Shown here in pieces: positions 36,612-49,639 of a stretch of DNA of 64,000 nucleotides. This stretch comes from Gossypium raimondii (lineage: Eukaryota > Streptophyta > Magnoliopsida > Malvales > Malvaceae). The stretch is taken from positions 14,198,001-14,262,000 of the forward strand of contig NC_068569.1 in assembly GCF_025698545.1 (NCBI RefSeq). The letters run 5' to 3'. The position numbers and the translations under genes were made by a program. Within the stretch, counting starts at the first letter, position 1. Each line of letters opens with the position of its first letter. The notes beneath the pieces are model-generated. The model ran no database searches. It was not told where the DNA came from and saw only the letters and a list, made by a program, of their open reading frames with translations.

Positions 36612-38730
36612 ACCATACATGTGTTGTGGGCACACCGCAGCTCTTATGAGCATCCCGTTATATGGCTCTTCGTGAGCTTCCCGATTAAAGACTCTTTGTA
36701 AGCTTCCCGTTAGTGCTTGCTTGAACTTCCTGTTATATGGCTATCCGGTGCTTCCCATTAATTACTCTTCGGAGCTACTCGTTAATTGCTCTTTGGAGTT
36801 ACCCGTTATAGGCTCTTTGTGAGCTTCCTGTTATATTACCGGGATAAACTTCCCGTTACAAGGCTCAATGAGCTTCCCATTATAGTGCTTGAGAGAGAGC
36901 TTTCTGTTTAAGTGCTCATAAAAGCACTCCCGGACATGAATTGACGGATTTATAGTATTGTACACTTTAGGTGTGCTACCCAAGTATCCATCGAGATTTC
37001 AAATGATTCAACGGGTGAAATTTTGAAATGAGAACATGTGAAATCGAAATGAAACTATTATTTGTATATGCATGAAATACTTGAAAACTCGATACTTGAT
37101 GAGTTCATCTAGAGGTGCTCATGGGCCGGGCGGCCTGCCCGAAATATGGGAGGGTTTGGGTAAAAATATAGGCCCGAAATATGGACTTGGCAAAAAAACG
37201 AGGCCCGTTTAGAAAACGGGCCGGGCCTCGGGCACCACTTTTTTGGCCCGGGCCCAGCCCGACCCTGCCCGATATAATAAATATATTTATTTTTTAAATT
37301 TTAAAATATTTTTAAAATATTTTTTTTATTTTTTTTTTAATTTTAAAATATTTTTAAAATACTTTTTTTAATTTTTAAAATAAATTTTTGGTATTTATTA
37401 AAAAAATGGGCCGGGCCGGGTCGGGCTTATGATTTTTTTCCCGAGCCGGGCATGAGCAAAATTTCAAGCCCATATTTCAGGCCGGGCCAAATTTTTTATG
37501 GGCCCGGCCCATAAGCACCTCTAAGCTCATCCTTGTTTTTGTTATTCACATGAAACACATGACTAACATGTTTGTTGAGGTTATATGTGTTAGGGTAATT
37601 GCCAAATTGCTTTGGATGTATTATGCATGTTTATTATATAAGTAAATGAATGGTAAGTTAATTTCCTGTTATACAAACTTACTAAGCATTAAGTGTTTAC
37701 TCTGTCTTATTTCCTCTGTTTTATACTACTCGGAGACTCGTAAAGGTTGGAAGCTGGTCAGAGCTACATCACACTATCCCCCAGACTTTTCGGTATATAT
37801 ATAAATAGTAAACTAATTTTGGTAATAATGGCATGTATAGGTTAAATATTACCATCGATGGCAATTTAATGTTGGTTGAAATTAGCCATTGGAATGACTA
37901 TTAAATTATATGTTTTGATATGTAAATAGTCTTAATACGCTTGATGAATATGTTTAAAGGGTTGAATGAGGAAAATCATATAAGTATATTGGATATTAGT
38001 TTATAATAGTGTATTTGGTAAAACATGTTTATAAGTATTAGGCTATCTTGGTAAGTTGGACATTTGATCATAGGTATTAATATGTCATGCATAAGACTTG
38101 AATTTGGCTAGGTTTAAATGTCTTGAATTGGCTCTTGAATGTGTTTAAATGTTTATATAGGTGGAAGGTGAAAATGGGTGAAGAATAAGGCTTGGAAATG
38201 GCCTTATTTTGTCCACACGGGCGTGTGTCTCAATCGTTTGTCACTAGGCATGTGTTCTGGTCGTGTGTCCCCTGCATCTTAAAATTTTAAAACAAAGTGC
38301 TCAAAATTGATCAGACGGCCTGGCACACGGATGTGTGGCTTGGCCGTGTGACCCCTGCACTTAAATGTATTGCAAGTCAGAGAGTTATACGGGCTGGGGA
38401 CACGGCCGTGTACCCTACTTCAAATACCACACGGCCTAAGACACGGGTGTGTCACTTGGTCATGTGAGCCACACGGCCTAACCAAACGTGCGTGTGTCCC
38501 CTGCACCTTGGAAAATTTTGAAATTTGGCGAAAATTTTTTGAGTTTTCGATTTAGTCCCGATTCGATTCTAAAATGAAATTTGAGGCTCGAGGGCTCTCA
38601 TAAGGGACTTTATGAATAATATCCAACATGAATGTTAAATAATAATATGAAATGTCTGTATTTAATCTGTTTATATCGGTAATACTCCATAACCCTATTT
38701 CAGCGACAGATACGGGTTAGAGGTGTTACA
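36612..38730 (+). mobile_element. Ty3/gypsy LTR segment (probably a solo or truncated LTR)
   Basis: The right end GGTGTTACA (38730) and the CACACGG/CGTGTG array at 38210-38500 match the LTR at 1276-2912. The left part (about 36640-36940) consists of degenerate repeats of a GAGCTTCCCGTTATATGGCT unit. The left boundary is uncertain, and I found no target duplication to match CAACC on the right. A hAT MITE (37110-37523) interrupts it. Confidence 0.65.
37110..37523. mobile_element. GGGCC-rich hAT MITE, copy 2
   Basis: Inverted ends TAGAGGTGCTCATGGGCC and GGCCCATAAGCACCTCTA. The target duplication is AGTTCATC / AGCTCATC (37102-37109 and 37524-37531), 7 of 8 matching. Its interior is the reverse orientation of the element at 17657, sharing CCCGAAATATGG and AAATATAGGCCCG blocks. 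Confidence 0.88.
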
Positions 38731-39831
38731 CAACCGAAGCACAAAATCGATACTTAATAGACTAAACTCTCATTGGGGTCGTTCCGAAGATTTTACGCCT
38801 AATTCTTTTACGAAATTCTGTCCAATTTATGTTCTAGTTAAAAGTCAGTCGCTCTGTGTTCTCTGATAAAAAACGTCGTTCTCGGTGTCACGGACCTCAC
38901 CATCATAGTAAATAACAGCACTAATACGTTCACTCATCTTCAATTTCTATTCTACTTAGCCTCTTTAATTTTTCTTGCTGTAACTTATGCAACCTGAGAA
39001 TGAAATTTGGCTTATTTATAGTCTAAGACCAAACAGGAACTATTGTAGAAAAAGAGCGTCCACGTGGGAGGTTTTTTCATCAAATTTATTGACAGTGCAT
39101 CCTGATTGAAGCGTTTTTAACACCATTTGTTCAGAATTGTCTTCTCAAAATTATTTTTTTAGGAACTACTATAGAAAAAGAGAGTTTACGTGAGAGTTTT
39201 TTTCAGTAATTTTGCTGACAGTGCATCTTGTTTGAAGCGTTTTTTACATTATCTTTTCAGAATCGTCTTCTCAAAATTATTTTTTCAGAAACTACTGTAG
39301 AAAAAAACAAAAGTTTTTATATTGTCAATATAATTTTCACTAAACCCTAAACACAAATTTATTTTAAAAAAACTAAACCATAATTTAATTAATTTTCTTA
39401 AAAACCCTAATCCATAATTTAATTTATTTATTTTAAACCCCAAAAACCTAATTTAATTATTTTTAGAAAACCCTAAACCTTAAACCTACCAAAAACCCTA
39501 AATTATTTTAACAAAACCTTAAAACCCTAAACCAAAAACCCTAGAGACTAAACATGCAGAAAGCCCTAACCTTAGAAAAACACGAGCTAAAACGTGTCCC
39601 TAGGGGAGCGATTTTTCCACGTCAGCAAAGCGCGTCCACGTGAGCGCGTTTTGTGCTAACATGGCAAAATCACTCCCCCAGGGACGCATTTTGTTGAAAT
39701 TTTCCCCAGAAACGCTCCTACGTGGACGCATTTTGCTAAAATCGGCCCTTTCCGGTAAATAAAAAAAATTGACCAATTTTCGTAAATAAAGTTAGAAATG
39801 AGCCTTTATTGGTAAAATGGTCAAATTGTAG

Positions 39832-41653
39832 CTCTTTCCTCTTTGATGTTCAACACCTTTTCTCCATGGTCAATTTTAAGAAATTGGCAATTATAGTCGC
39901 CCCTTGCTTTTTACTTTTTCTCATGCTTTTCATCACAAACATTATTAATATTCTATATATTTTTTAGAGGAATTATATGAAAATGTGATTCAACGTCACC
40001 TTTATCCTTTTTTAATAAAAGAATGACAAATCAATTTTTTCCTCCCGAACCAATTTAAATCCAATTAAAAATGCTAAAAGTTAGAAGAAAAAATCGATTT
40101 GTCATTCTCTTATTGGAAAAGGATAAAGATGTTATGGAATCACACTTTCATATAATCATTTCTCATATATTCTCTAGATAAATTTAATAAAATAATATGC
40201 ATAATTAAATTATTTAAAAAATTAAAATTTCAAATAATCTTTCATAATAATTTATATACACAAATTACATTCAAATTGCATATTCAAAAAAAAACATATT
40301 TTGTTCATACCTTACTTAAATAATTCATACTATAAAAAAAAAAAACATTGTTGTATTATTTTAGGATGTTGAGTATATTGTTGACAAAAAAGGTCAGATT
40401 TGGAACTAAAATGTAAAAAGAGTTCTTCAAATTTAAAAGGAATTAGGGAGAAACGAAACAGGCAAACTTTGTTCTGTTTCGTCTACACTGAAACTGTAAA
40501 TATTTGTTATCTACAATGCTGAAAAGATACAGACTACTCCTTTCAAACCTAAAAGATATGGGGGTTCCTTTAGTAGAAATATCCGTACACTAATTAAGCT
40601 TGATTGACCAAAGATTTGTGGATAGTAATTTAATTGAAGCTTCAAGCCGTAAATTCGTGGTGTTACAAGTTGGAGCTCTGATTTTCAACTCTTCTCATTG
40701 TGAACGAAAGAAACAATATAACCATCATTTTCAGCTGATTCACGATTGTTGTCTCGAGGCAAGTATCTTCAATCACTATAATGTGTTTTTTGACCTTCTC
40801 GATAAAACAAACCGCGACACTTTTGGCCATGGTTCAACAATGGCGAGATAACTTCCAAGTTCACCTGCTCAAATTTTGAGATTATTGAGCGAGCTGTGGA
40901 CTTACAGGTCTTCAAGTTGAGTTTGATTTCGGACGACGCATTCAATTAAAATAGAGTTGGGCAGGTGTCATGCAAAAATGGATCACCACAACTTGATCCA
41001 ATTTTAGCTTTTCCCGAGCGCCCCATAGATGAAAGCAGATAGTATGAGGGAATTCAACTTCATCCAATTCTAGTTTCTCTTCCATTCTTCAATTTCTAAC
41101 ATCGGTGATCACCAAGTTCGAAAACTCAAGAAAAATTTTCAGATTCGAAGGAGCTATTTTGTTTAAATAATTTTAATTAACAATCTTTTAATACATTTAT
41201 ATTTGAATTATATATTAAATGAAAATTTGAATTAAATATAAAAAAATTAAGAGAGGACCACTTGATGATTACAAAAATTGAGGTTGCTTGTAGCAGGCAG
41301 GGCTCCAACAGTTTTAATCTCACTTAAGTTACCCTAAAATAAACTCATTACTGATGTGGGGACTCAACATCTCTCCTTTTTGTTTTGTATATCTGAAATA
41401 TATAAGTAAATAGAGTTTAAATAGTGGAGTGTGGGTAAGGCCTGACTCAAATGACACATAAAATGAGCCAACATTTCTAAGAATCCCGTAGTGTTGCACA
41501 ACTAGTGATCAAATTAATTAAAATCGTTATACAACAATTACCATGCAGTAACAGGGGACTGTTTATAGAATTCCTACAAGAGGAGATTATTTGCCAACAG
41601 CATTCTAAACTTCACCCCATTGCTAACTTGCTCTTACATTTGGCTATGGTGGC
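39832..41653. other. spacer with an inverted-repeat element
   Basis: AT-rich. Positions 39973-40158 form an imperfect inverted repeat (see separate entry). The remainder shows no gene; an 83-codon open frame at 40600-40851 has no recognisable features. Confidence 0.4.
39973..40158. repeat. ~185-bp inverted repeat, MITE-like
   Basis: The left arm TTATATGAAAATGTGATTCA...CTTTATCC...GAATGACAAATC and the reversed right arm TTATATGAAAGTGTGATTCC...CTTTATCC...GAATGACAAATC match over about 75 bp around a ~40-bp centre. Flanks share an ATATATT..TAG similarity, but no clean target duplication could be fixed. Confidence 0.6.
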
Positions 41654-44127
41654 TCAAAAACTCGCCTCCTCTGTAGTCGGACGCCTCAAGTAATATCGTA
41701 AACTATTTGCAAGAACCTGTCAGGTATCATAGAGCAACATTTCATAAGCACACATTGAAAAAACCCTATACAATTTTCTTTAAAAATACTCACATATCTC
41801 TTCTAGCATGTACACTATGGGTTAGCAGGTGGAGAATGAGTAGCAAAAGTTTGGGTTTATGTTGTTCTTTACCTGCTGCAGAGGCTTGATGAGGGCTTTA
41901 CCCTTGTAGCTGACGTGAAACTTTGCCTTTGCAAGCAACCCCTAGGTGGCAAAAAAGTAGACAAAACTAATTATTATGCTAATTCTAAGTTACTAATACC
42001 AATTCTTCGAAGAAAAAGGTGAAAATATAGTCATCTAATCCTCTAATTCCTCGGTTACAAAAAGAAAAAGAATAGCTGATCAATCACCTCCGTGTCGAAC
42101 TCTCCGGACTCAACTGCAACGTTGATGTCGGTAATAGTTTTCACAAGCTCCACCAACAACCCTGGGTGATCGGCTGTCTCCACATATAGCAAGCTGAACA
42201 ATTTTTTTTTACATTGACACACCATAATCGTCAGAGCATGGGAGCCGACTAGCAAAATTTCAAAATGGGGCCAAGGCTATAGTCCTAAGCTATCAAATTT
42301 CAAGGGTGGGGATTGCATTGTATAAGACTATAAGCCCCAGCATTTAGAGAGAGACCACAGTATTCATTACCTACGGTCAGGACCATCATCATGAACTCTT
42401 ATGCGAGTAGCAATGTCCACATCAACCTGAGGAATTCCAGCAATGCAAAATTTAATACGAGATTAATGCATGCTCAGCTCAATAATTGATTGACAATTTG
42501 TAACATTTATGACCAATTTGCATCAGTCTCAGTAGCAAGCATCAAAACTCTCCATGGGAATTAAGCAAATGGCAATGTAACAGTCTCTTCTTGTGGTGGC
42601 AGAAAGTTTGTTTCGACAAACATTCAATTCATAGGAAAACGCTTGAACTCATTGGGTGAGAAGAAAAGAGAAACTTTGCAAGAGGAATACCGTTTCTTTT
42701 GGTGGCTCAGCACCAAAGGTTGCACCCATTGCTAACTGGGAGCTTGATTCCTGGACCACAACCACATAACATGTCAATAGGCTTTACTGGGAGATTCCTC
42801 ACCAAGAATAAGGAAAAAAGAAGAGATGGTTACCGGATGAAACTCAAGTAAGTTGTTTATAATCGTCAAACGTATTGCCTCGAGCAGTTCCGGTTCTTCA
42901 ACTTTCCTTCCAGTGCTACTGCAGGAACACACCATCACTATATTAGTAAAACTGCATCTAAAATAGCTTGTCTAACAACTGAGACCGAACATCCAATTTT
43001 TATCTGAGTGTTTTAATTAACAGCCTTGAATTCCCAAAGTTGGCCTTAGCCCATTTTAGGGAATTTACTTGATGAATGAGAAAATTGATTCGCCACAATA
43101 ACAAGACTTTATTAGTTCAAGGGAAATGAAGAACCATACTTATGTCAAATAATTCAAGCAAAATGGGGATCCAAACTTACGCCTTGGTGATGCAAAACTT
43201 GTTGTGCTTCCCAGATGAATCCAAATAGACATTTGCCTTGGTAACATTCAACCCGAGACTTTTAAGTGCATTCATCTGCAGCTCATTAGCTAATAGATAA
43301 GATCATACATAAAAAGTTGTTATAAAATAAAATGAAAGAGAATACAAATTATACAGTATCAAGAAGCGCTCCGAGTCGATCGCCAAAGGTAATTTCAACA
43401 ACAGTGGCATCTGGATCCGAGTCTTGATCAATTATAACTTTGGGGGTTGGAACCATATCAGTGTCGGGGAAACTTCCATCATTCTTCAACCATAAAACCA
43501 CCAGGAATGGAAGTTTAGGCAGTTAATAAATGGTTAACAATCAACTAAATATGTTACTGCTCTTCCATACCTCTACAGCAGTGGCTGATGGTGCTGCTGC
43601 CCGTGGATTGATTCCCGTCGTTGAAGATAACAATCTGACACTGTAATGACTAAAAGCCAAGATGTAGCTTAGAAAAGGGATTAGGCATCAAGATATATAC
43701 AATGTTAGCAACCGCAAATCCAGTTGAGGAGTAACAGTAGTAACTGAAGAAAAGGGACGATTGGTACAGCAAAATTGCAGCAAAAGCGATTTAAACTATA
43801 ATCAGAGAGACGTGCTTTAAAATCCCATACCTGATCCAATTTCTAAGACAATAACGACGGATTACAAATGCATTAATTTGTTTACTTTCATGTACCATAA
43901 AAAAAAAAAACACCCTATAAAATTTCCCAATCAATAATTTCAACACCCAGAGCATAAAAAGAAACTAGAATTTAAGATCAGCAATCATACCTTCTTTTCC
44001 CAAGAGTGTAATTGTTGGGTGGTCTGCTGACAAAGGTAGCAGGCAAAGAATGGTTTTTTAGTTCTGAGACAGTAAGGTAGTTAGTGTTGCTGCTAAAATA
44101 CACTACACAGTTAGCAGCAGAAGCCAT
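41654..44127 (-). CDS. ACT-domain protein, ACR11/ACR12-type (chloroplast)
   Basis: Plant ACR11/ACR12 are plastid proteins with two ACT domains; ACR11 is linked to ferredoxin-GOGAT/glutamine synthetase control (family knowledge). Exons are 44127-43991, 43649-43571 (an alternative acceptor gives a start at 43640), 43483-43355, 43275-43181, 42918-42834, 42750-42691, 42426-42371, 42193-42088, 41943-41873 and 41716-41654. The product is about 292 residues. The N-terminus ([16 protein letters not shown]) is Ser-rich like a transit peptide. ACT 1 covers [21 protein letters not shown]...; ACT 2 covers [20 protein letters not shown]. The C-terminus is [13 protein letters not shown]. Oddity: exon 9 is 71 nt where 69 would keep the frame, because six C (41939-41944) adjoin the acceptor. 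Either there is a 2-base insertion (real or assembly error) or the acceptor used lies upstream. Confidence 0.85.
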
Positions 44128-46668
44128 AGCTACAATCAAACTAATGGCAATTGAAAAGAAGAAGAAGAAGCAGAGGTAGCTGTTATAATAATAGAGCTTG
44201 AAAAGAAGCAAAGAAGAAAGAAACAGATAAATCAAATTGAAGAAGAAGAAGGGAGTTGGAAGAAATGAGAGTGGTAAGGTGAGGCTCTCGTTTTATCCGC
44301 CATGGAGATAGAGATTAGGAGGAGAAAGATAACACACTAATTTATTTTGCTCCTCTCTTTCTTTTTCCTTCCTTTTTGAATTACGTATAAATATAATCCA
44401 ATCCCATTCAGCCATTCCCTTTCTTGTCATAATATCTCCCTAACGTTTAAACGGACCCATCAAATTTCCTGAGCCGTGTTTGGTCTTTTTCCTATTTAAC
44501 ATACACGTCGATTATGGATGGTAAGTTTGAGAATCAAGGTAACCAAACATGGCCTTAAATGTTGCGGAAGTGACTAGGAAATATTTTCAAGTATGGAGAG
44601 CACATAGGCACGCACGCGCGCAACTTACCTTACATGTTATAATTCCCGAAGTGCCCTTATCCTAACGACACTTACACATGATGGCGTTAAGTTCAAGACA
44701 CCATCACTCGAGGCTTATTTAGCATTTTGCAAGTGTTTTTACGAGCATAATTATAAGTTTAAATATAATTATTAAATTGAAATCTAAAATTTATTTAGAT
44801 AAAGCTGATATATGATGAATTTAAATTTAAAGTAAATTTGAAAAAAAGAACACATCAAAACATCAACTTTACAAACACAACTAAAGCATAGTTCAAGTAT
44901 TCTGTGTTTTTCTCCTACCTAATGTTTTTAACCAAAACAAAAATTGCCTTAAAACCTATCCATTCACATATTTGTAGCTAATTTTAATTTTTAAAGTGGA
45001 TAATAATTCTTTTTTTGTTAAGATGATATATTCTTTTAAGAAAATTAAAAATCACTTTTATATAATTTTAATAATTAAGTCGTTATTATACTGTTCATTT
45101 ATTGGATTACCATTACAAATAATCTATAATATACTTTTCAGACATTTTAAAACCATTTTTCCATTATAATGCAGCAATATAAATCTCGCAACTCTCTTAA
45201 TAAAAAAATAAAAAATAAAACATTTTTTTACATAATCATTATTTCTAGTTATAAGATCTCTCAGTTTGTTCATTGTGTATTTCTTTATACAATATTTATT
45301 TCAAGTTATGATCTCTCTTAACCCTTAAATCAGAAGAAAAATACATTTAAACACAGTAAAACAAAGGTCTTTTTAGCTTTTGCAATAGCAACCGTATCAA
45401 TTGAACTAAGACTCAATTAGTATTTTTAAATGCATTTTTTAAACTGACCTTTTTGCAATGGTAATAGTAATGCTAAACAAAATCAATATGATGTAATGTG
45501 TAAAGATTAGGTTGTTTGAGGCATATGGCTTATTGTAGTCATTTCGGGAGAAGGCTAATGATGAAGGCAAAAGTATAAAGAAAGGAAATAGGAACAATGA
45601 ACAACAATCTTATTTAGGTTTTGGCTTTACTTGATATATAGTAAATATTCTTGTACATCACGGTAACTTAAAATTGCTTGCATTGCTACCATTATCCATT
45701 ATATACTTGATGCCTGATGCTGTCATTATATGTAATGGTAGTTTTCTTACATTATCTTATAATCTTAAGGTAAATTGTTCCCTTTTTATATGAACTAATG
45801 CAGAGATCTGCCAAGGACCACCTCAATAGGTGATAAGATCCCCTATTCATGGAAGTCGAAGGTAACGATATACCCATACAATGAAAGTGACTACAAAGCA
45901 CAAGCGTTAAGAAATGTTAGGATAAGATAAGAGGTCAAAACCACCACACAATATTCTGGTATTTAATCGGCTACACTTGGTTCAGGCCAACTTGTGTTTA
46001 CAAAAATGCACTCATTCCATTAAATTACCAATTTGGTCGGTTTGCAAAAGTGCAGTGCCTTGCAATTTGTTTTCCTTGCATGGAAGATAAGTTTTGTAAA
46101 AAGTGAAACAGTGTGTATCAAATATAAATCGAGTGAAGAACAAAATATACCAAAACAAAATCACATTCTTTTTTAAACTTTTGCAGCATCTTTATTCAAG
46201 GGGATCTCTTAAATGAGTAACCCTCCATTTCAGAATGTAAATCCAAAACAAATTGACATCTCCCTTATACCTACAATATACATTAGCCCGGCAGCTTCAA
46301 TGGATATAACACCATAAAAATCGAACAACTCTAAACTCCAAAGGAAAGAATGGGAAAGAAAAATTACAATAATCTGCATATACTGGCAATCTGATTTTAC
46401 ATTTAATTAAAATCCCAGTAAAGAAAACCTGTGTTAGAAAATGGAAAGAACAAAAAAAAAAAACCCTGAAGCACATACCTTACATGAATTCTTTGTAACT
46501 CGTCTCTATAACAGGTTCATCAAAACAGGTAAACCAAATCAGCTCTCTACTCGTATTTTCGTATAAAACTGAAATATCTCAGTGGGGGCAATGCAGAAAT
46601 CCAGTCATTCACCCGCTCCACCGTTCAAATATCCTACCGTTATATCGTGACATCATATCATCATCAAC
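44128..46668. other. promoter flank of the ACT gene and AT-rich spacer
   Basis: 44128-44340 is probably the 5' leader, purine-rich on the plus strand. The rest is AT-rich with no gene or RNA seen. The last ~450 bp (46200-46668) is likely 3' UTR of the hnRNP gene. Confidence 0.4.
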
Positions 46669-49639
46669 CTATGTGGCAATCCCTGGAAAAGATGGTAAGC
46701 AATAGAAAATGAGTACCGCAATAAAGCACCCAGATTAATATTATCTGTTTCTCAACTACTAATTGATGAATAGGGTTTTTTTTTTCATTGCTAAACATGG
46801 ATTCTGACATTGATCCTTAGAAGGGCTATAGATAAGTTAATGACACCCTAAAGACGACCAAAACACAATGAAATTGCCTACGCAGCATTGGTTCTTAATC
46901 TCATACCGGTTTTAATTATCTAGTAAATGACAACTAGACAAATATAATTCAATCAACCTCGCAAAACTAGTATAACCTAAGAAATGCTTTTGTTCTAATA
47001 CTAGTGTGCATTCTCTACATCTGTTGATGATGTTCTATATATAATAAAAGAAACAGAGCCATTAATAAGTTTAAGAAGACAAGCAAGATATCTGAGGAAA
47101 ATAAATGTAAAGAAACAGTTAAATAGAAAAGGTTAAAATGTGCCAGAAGTCCCTGTACTTTTTGAATTTATGAATTTAGTCCTCCTACTTTTCATATTTC
47201 AAAATTCAGGTCTAACTGTTAACACTGCTAAATCCTTTTTGTTAAGTTTGTTGCTCACATTTAAAAAAAAAAAACACTTTGTAATTAACTTGAATTTAAC
47301 AAAAAGGATTTCAGACCTGAATTTTAAAATCTGAAAAGTAGAGGGACTAAATTTCATGAAATAAAAGTACAAGGACTAAATTCCCAATTTCCAAAAAGTG
47401 CAGGGACTTCTGGCACATTATAACCAATAGAAAATGAACCAAGTCTTACCTCCATTTGACTGCCTATTTGTAACGTTATAACCGCCAATGTAACCAGCAG
47501 AGCTATTAGACATAACATCTGAAGTCGTATTTCCCAGACCAAAATCAAAAGAACTAGACTGCTCTAGGTCTAAGGGTGAAGATTGCCAAGTAGAATCCTC
47601 GAAAAATGAACCATTGTCATAAATATCAGCATAAGCCCTGTCATAACCACCATGGGATGATACCTGGACAACACTGGTTCCACTGCTTCTCCCATGGCCT
47701 ATCCCTCCCGATGCAATACCAAAATCGCCACTTCCATACCTAAGATTGCTACCATTGTAAGCAGAAGCAACACCTCCACCTTGACCTGACTTAGGAGAGG
47801 AATCCCAAAGTGGTCCAATGCTGCCCAAAGAACTCACACCTGTTTTCCCGCTTCCAGGCCCCAACATAGCACTAGAGTTTGTGGAGTTAGTAGCATAGTT
47901 AAGACACCCATTTCCCCACACATTTCGACCAGCTGAGTTTAAGACAGAATCATTTCCTCCACTGCCCACACCATACCCAAAGGGACTTGCAAATCTGTTT
48001 GAATTTCCATTAAATGAGGTGTTCAATCCCCGTCCATAGCTCAGGTTAGAACCAAGGTTCGAGTTCCATCCAGAGCTTGGACTCGAATTTGACTCAAAAT
48101 TCAGCCCCATCCCATAACCATGACTCAATGGAGAAAACCCATTATGACCAATAGTACCCGGACTAGATCTACCTTCCATTCTAACACCATAACCACCGAC
48201 TGAATTAGTATTATAACCCTGCATGTACCCGTTAAGGAAGCTATTGACTCTACTGAGGCCAAAGTTATACCCACCTAACTGGTTCCGGTTAGGACCTAAA
48301 GATGATTCTTTGGGGACAGCTCGCTTGACCTCAACCATTTTCCCGTTGAGTTCATGAAATGTTCTCTGCAAGACTTTATCCACAGCTTCCTCTGAATCAT
48401 AAGTTATGAATCCAAAACCTCGTGGCCTCAGAGTGTTGTGATCATACATCACAACAACATCTGTAATTGTACCGAACTGATCAAAGTACCTCTTAAAGTC
48501 ACTCTCAGTGACTGTGGATGCCAAGCCTCCTACAAAAATCTTTTTTGTGCGAGAAGGACCAGGTGATCCAAGTGTGCTAATATTATTTTTGTTCAACATG
48601 TTCTGGTCATCCCTAGGAACTGCCTTCTTTGCCTCAACCTGTAGAGAGAGACACAGAAAACGGAGTTAAAACACAATTTCAGTCTTACAACATAAATACC
48701 GGTATCTGAAGTGCACAAACTCTTTGAATCTTAAAGAAAGGCACTACCTAAAGCTGATCAACTTTACCCAAATTCTTTTATGAATCAGGGAAACTAGCAC
48801 TATTCTACAAATATGCTTCTTCCCCATGATACAGATTGTATTTTTACACCGCTCTAGTTCTTAAGGTTGTAAAGTCATCATCACTTCGATTGCTATATAA
48901 TTACCAATGGTTATTTTTTCACAATTAGAATATTCTGTTTTGAATGCATTGATTCATCTAAATGCAACTATAAGAAGAACATTTGTTATATTTGAGTCAC
49001 GTCTAATATAAGCATTTTGGTCTTTTTGAAATTTATTCTACTGCTGAAAGCGATTTCGTACTGGTGATCAAACCTGTAATATGAAGCTGTCAACATCGAC
49101 AATGTTTGGAAATCTATCACCTTCATTAGCCCTCAAAAGGGAAATACATGTTACTGGAGTAGTTCTTACTCAATAGCAACATACTGCCAAGCAAACCTCA
49201 CAATGTACAATACAAGCATCAAAATTAAACCAATACAATTTTTTTTAAAGTCCTATTCTAATCAAATAACCAACCAATCATGACTGAAAAATAAACGAAA
49301 AGATAATATAGGCCATCAACTGCTCGAATTGCATGTTATACAGTTCATAATATCAATGAAAAGTATATTTAAAAATAAAACATGTTATAAGGGAGTTCAA
49401 AAAAGTTAAGAACTCACAGTTCTACCGTCTATCATATGCTCTTTCATCACAACCCTTTCTGCAACAGCCGGATCAGCAAAAACGACAAACCCGAATCCAC
49501 GGGCACGCCCGGTAGCCCGATCCTTCATTATCACAGCTTCCACAACTTCCCCAAAAGTTTGAAAATACTCTCTAAGACGGTCCTCATTTGTGCCCCAAGA
49601 AATCCCACCGATGAATAGCTTGCCAAGCTCCATTTCCAT
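46669..49639 (-). CDS. two-RRM heterogeneous nuclear ribonucleoprotein (hnRNP1/RNP1-like)
   Basis: RNA-binding protein of the Musashi/hnRNP A/B-like plant group. Exons 49639-49418, 48638-47450 and 46682-46669 encode 474 residues ending SNGGIAT. RRM1 (about 5-80) has RNP2 LFIGGI and RNP1 RGFGFVVF and is split by intron 1. RRM2 (about 106-185) has IFVGGL and RGFGFITY. The remaining ~290 residues are Gly/Ser/Asn-rich low-complexity sequence, as in the family. The last exon carries only the final four codons plus stop, reached through a 767-bp intron that holds a MITE starting 15 bp past the donor. If the donor at 47449 is not used, the reading frame runs into the MITE and adds TWFIFYWL. Upstream 49640-50300 is UTR and promoter. 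Confidence 0.93.
47131..47425. mobile_element. 295-bp fold-back MITE with 9-bp target duplication
   Basis: The left end GGTTAAAATGTGCCAGAAGT and the reversed right end GGTTATAATGTGCCAGAAGT pair over most of the element. A perfect 9-bp target duplication AATAGAAAA lies at 47122-47130 and 47426-47434. Internal AGTCCCTG and GGACTAAAT motifs are repeated in inverted form. It lies in the last intron of the hnRNP gene. Confidence 0.88.

Larger units (their letters stand above)
34284..39822. mobile_element. 5.5 kb Mutator-like element with nested insertions
   Basis: The left end GACCATTTTACCATTAAAGG and the reversed right end GACCATTTTACCAATAAAGG begin inverted repeats that match for about 105 bp (34284-34390 and 39715-39822). 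A perfect 9-bp target duplication AAATTGTAG lies at 34275-34283 and 39823-39831. GC-rich units with GACGTGG/CCACGTC and GGGGAGCGATTTT follow inside both ends. The interior contains a decayed plant-mobile-domain gene, an LTR segment, and a hAT MITE inside that LTR. No MURA transposase is recognisable. Confidence 0.9.
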
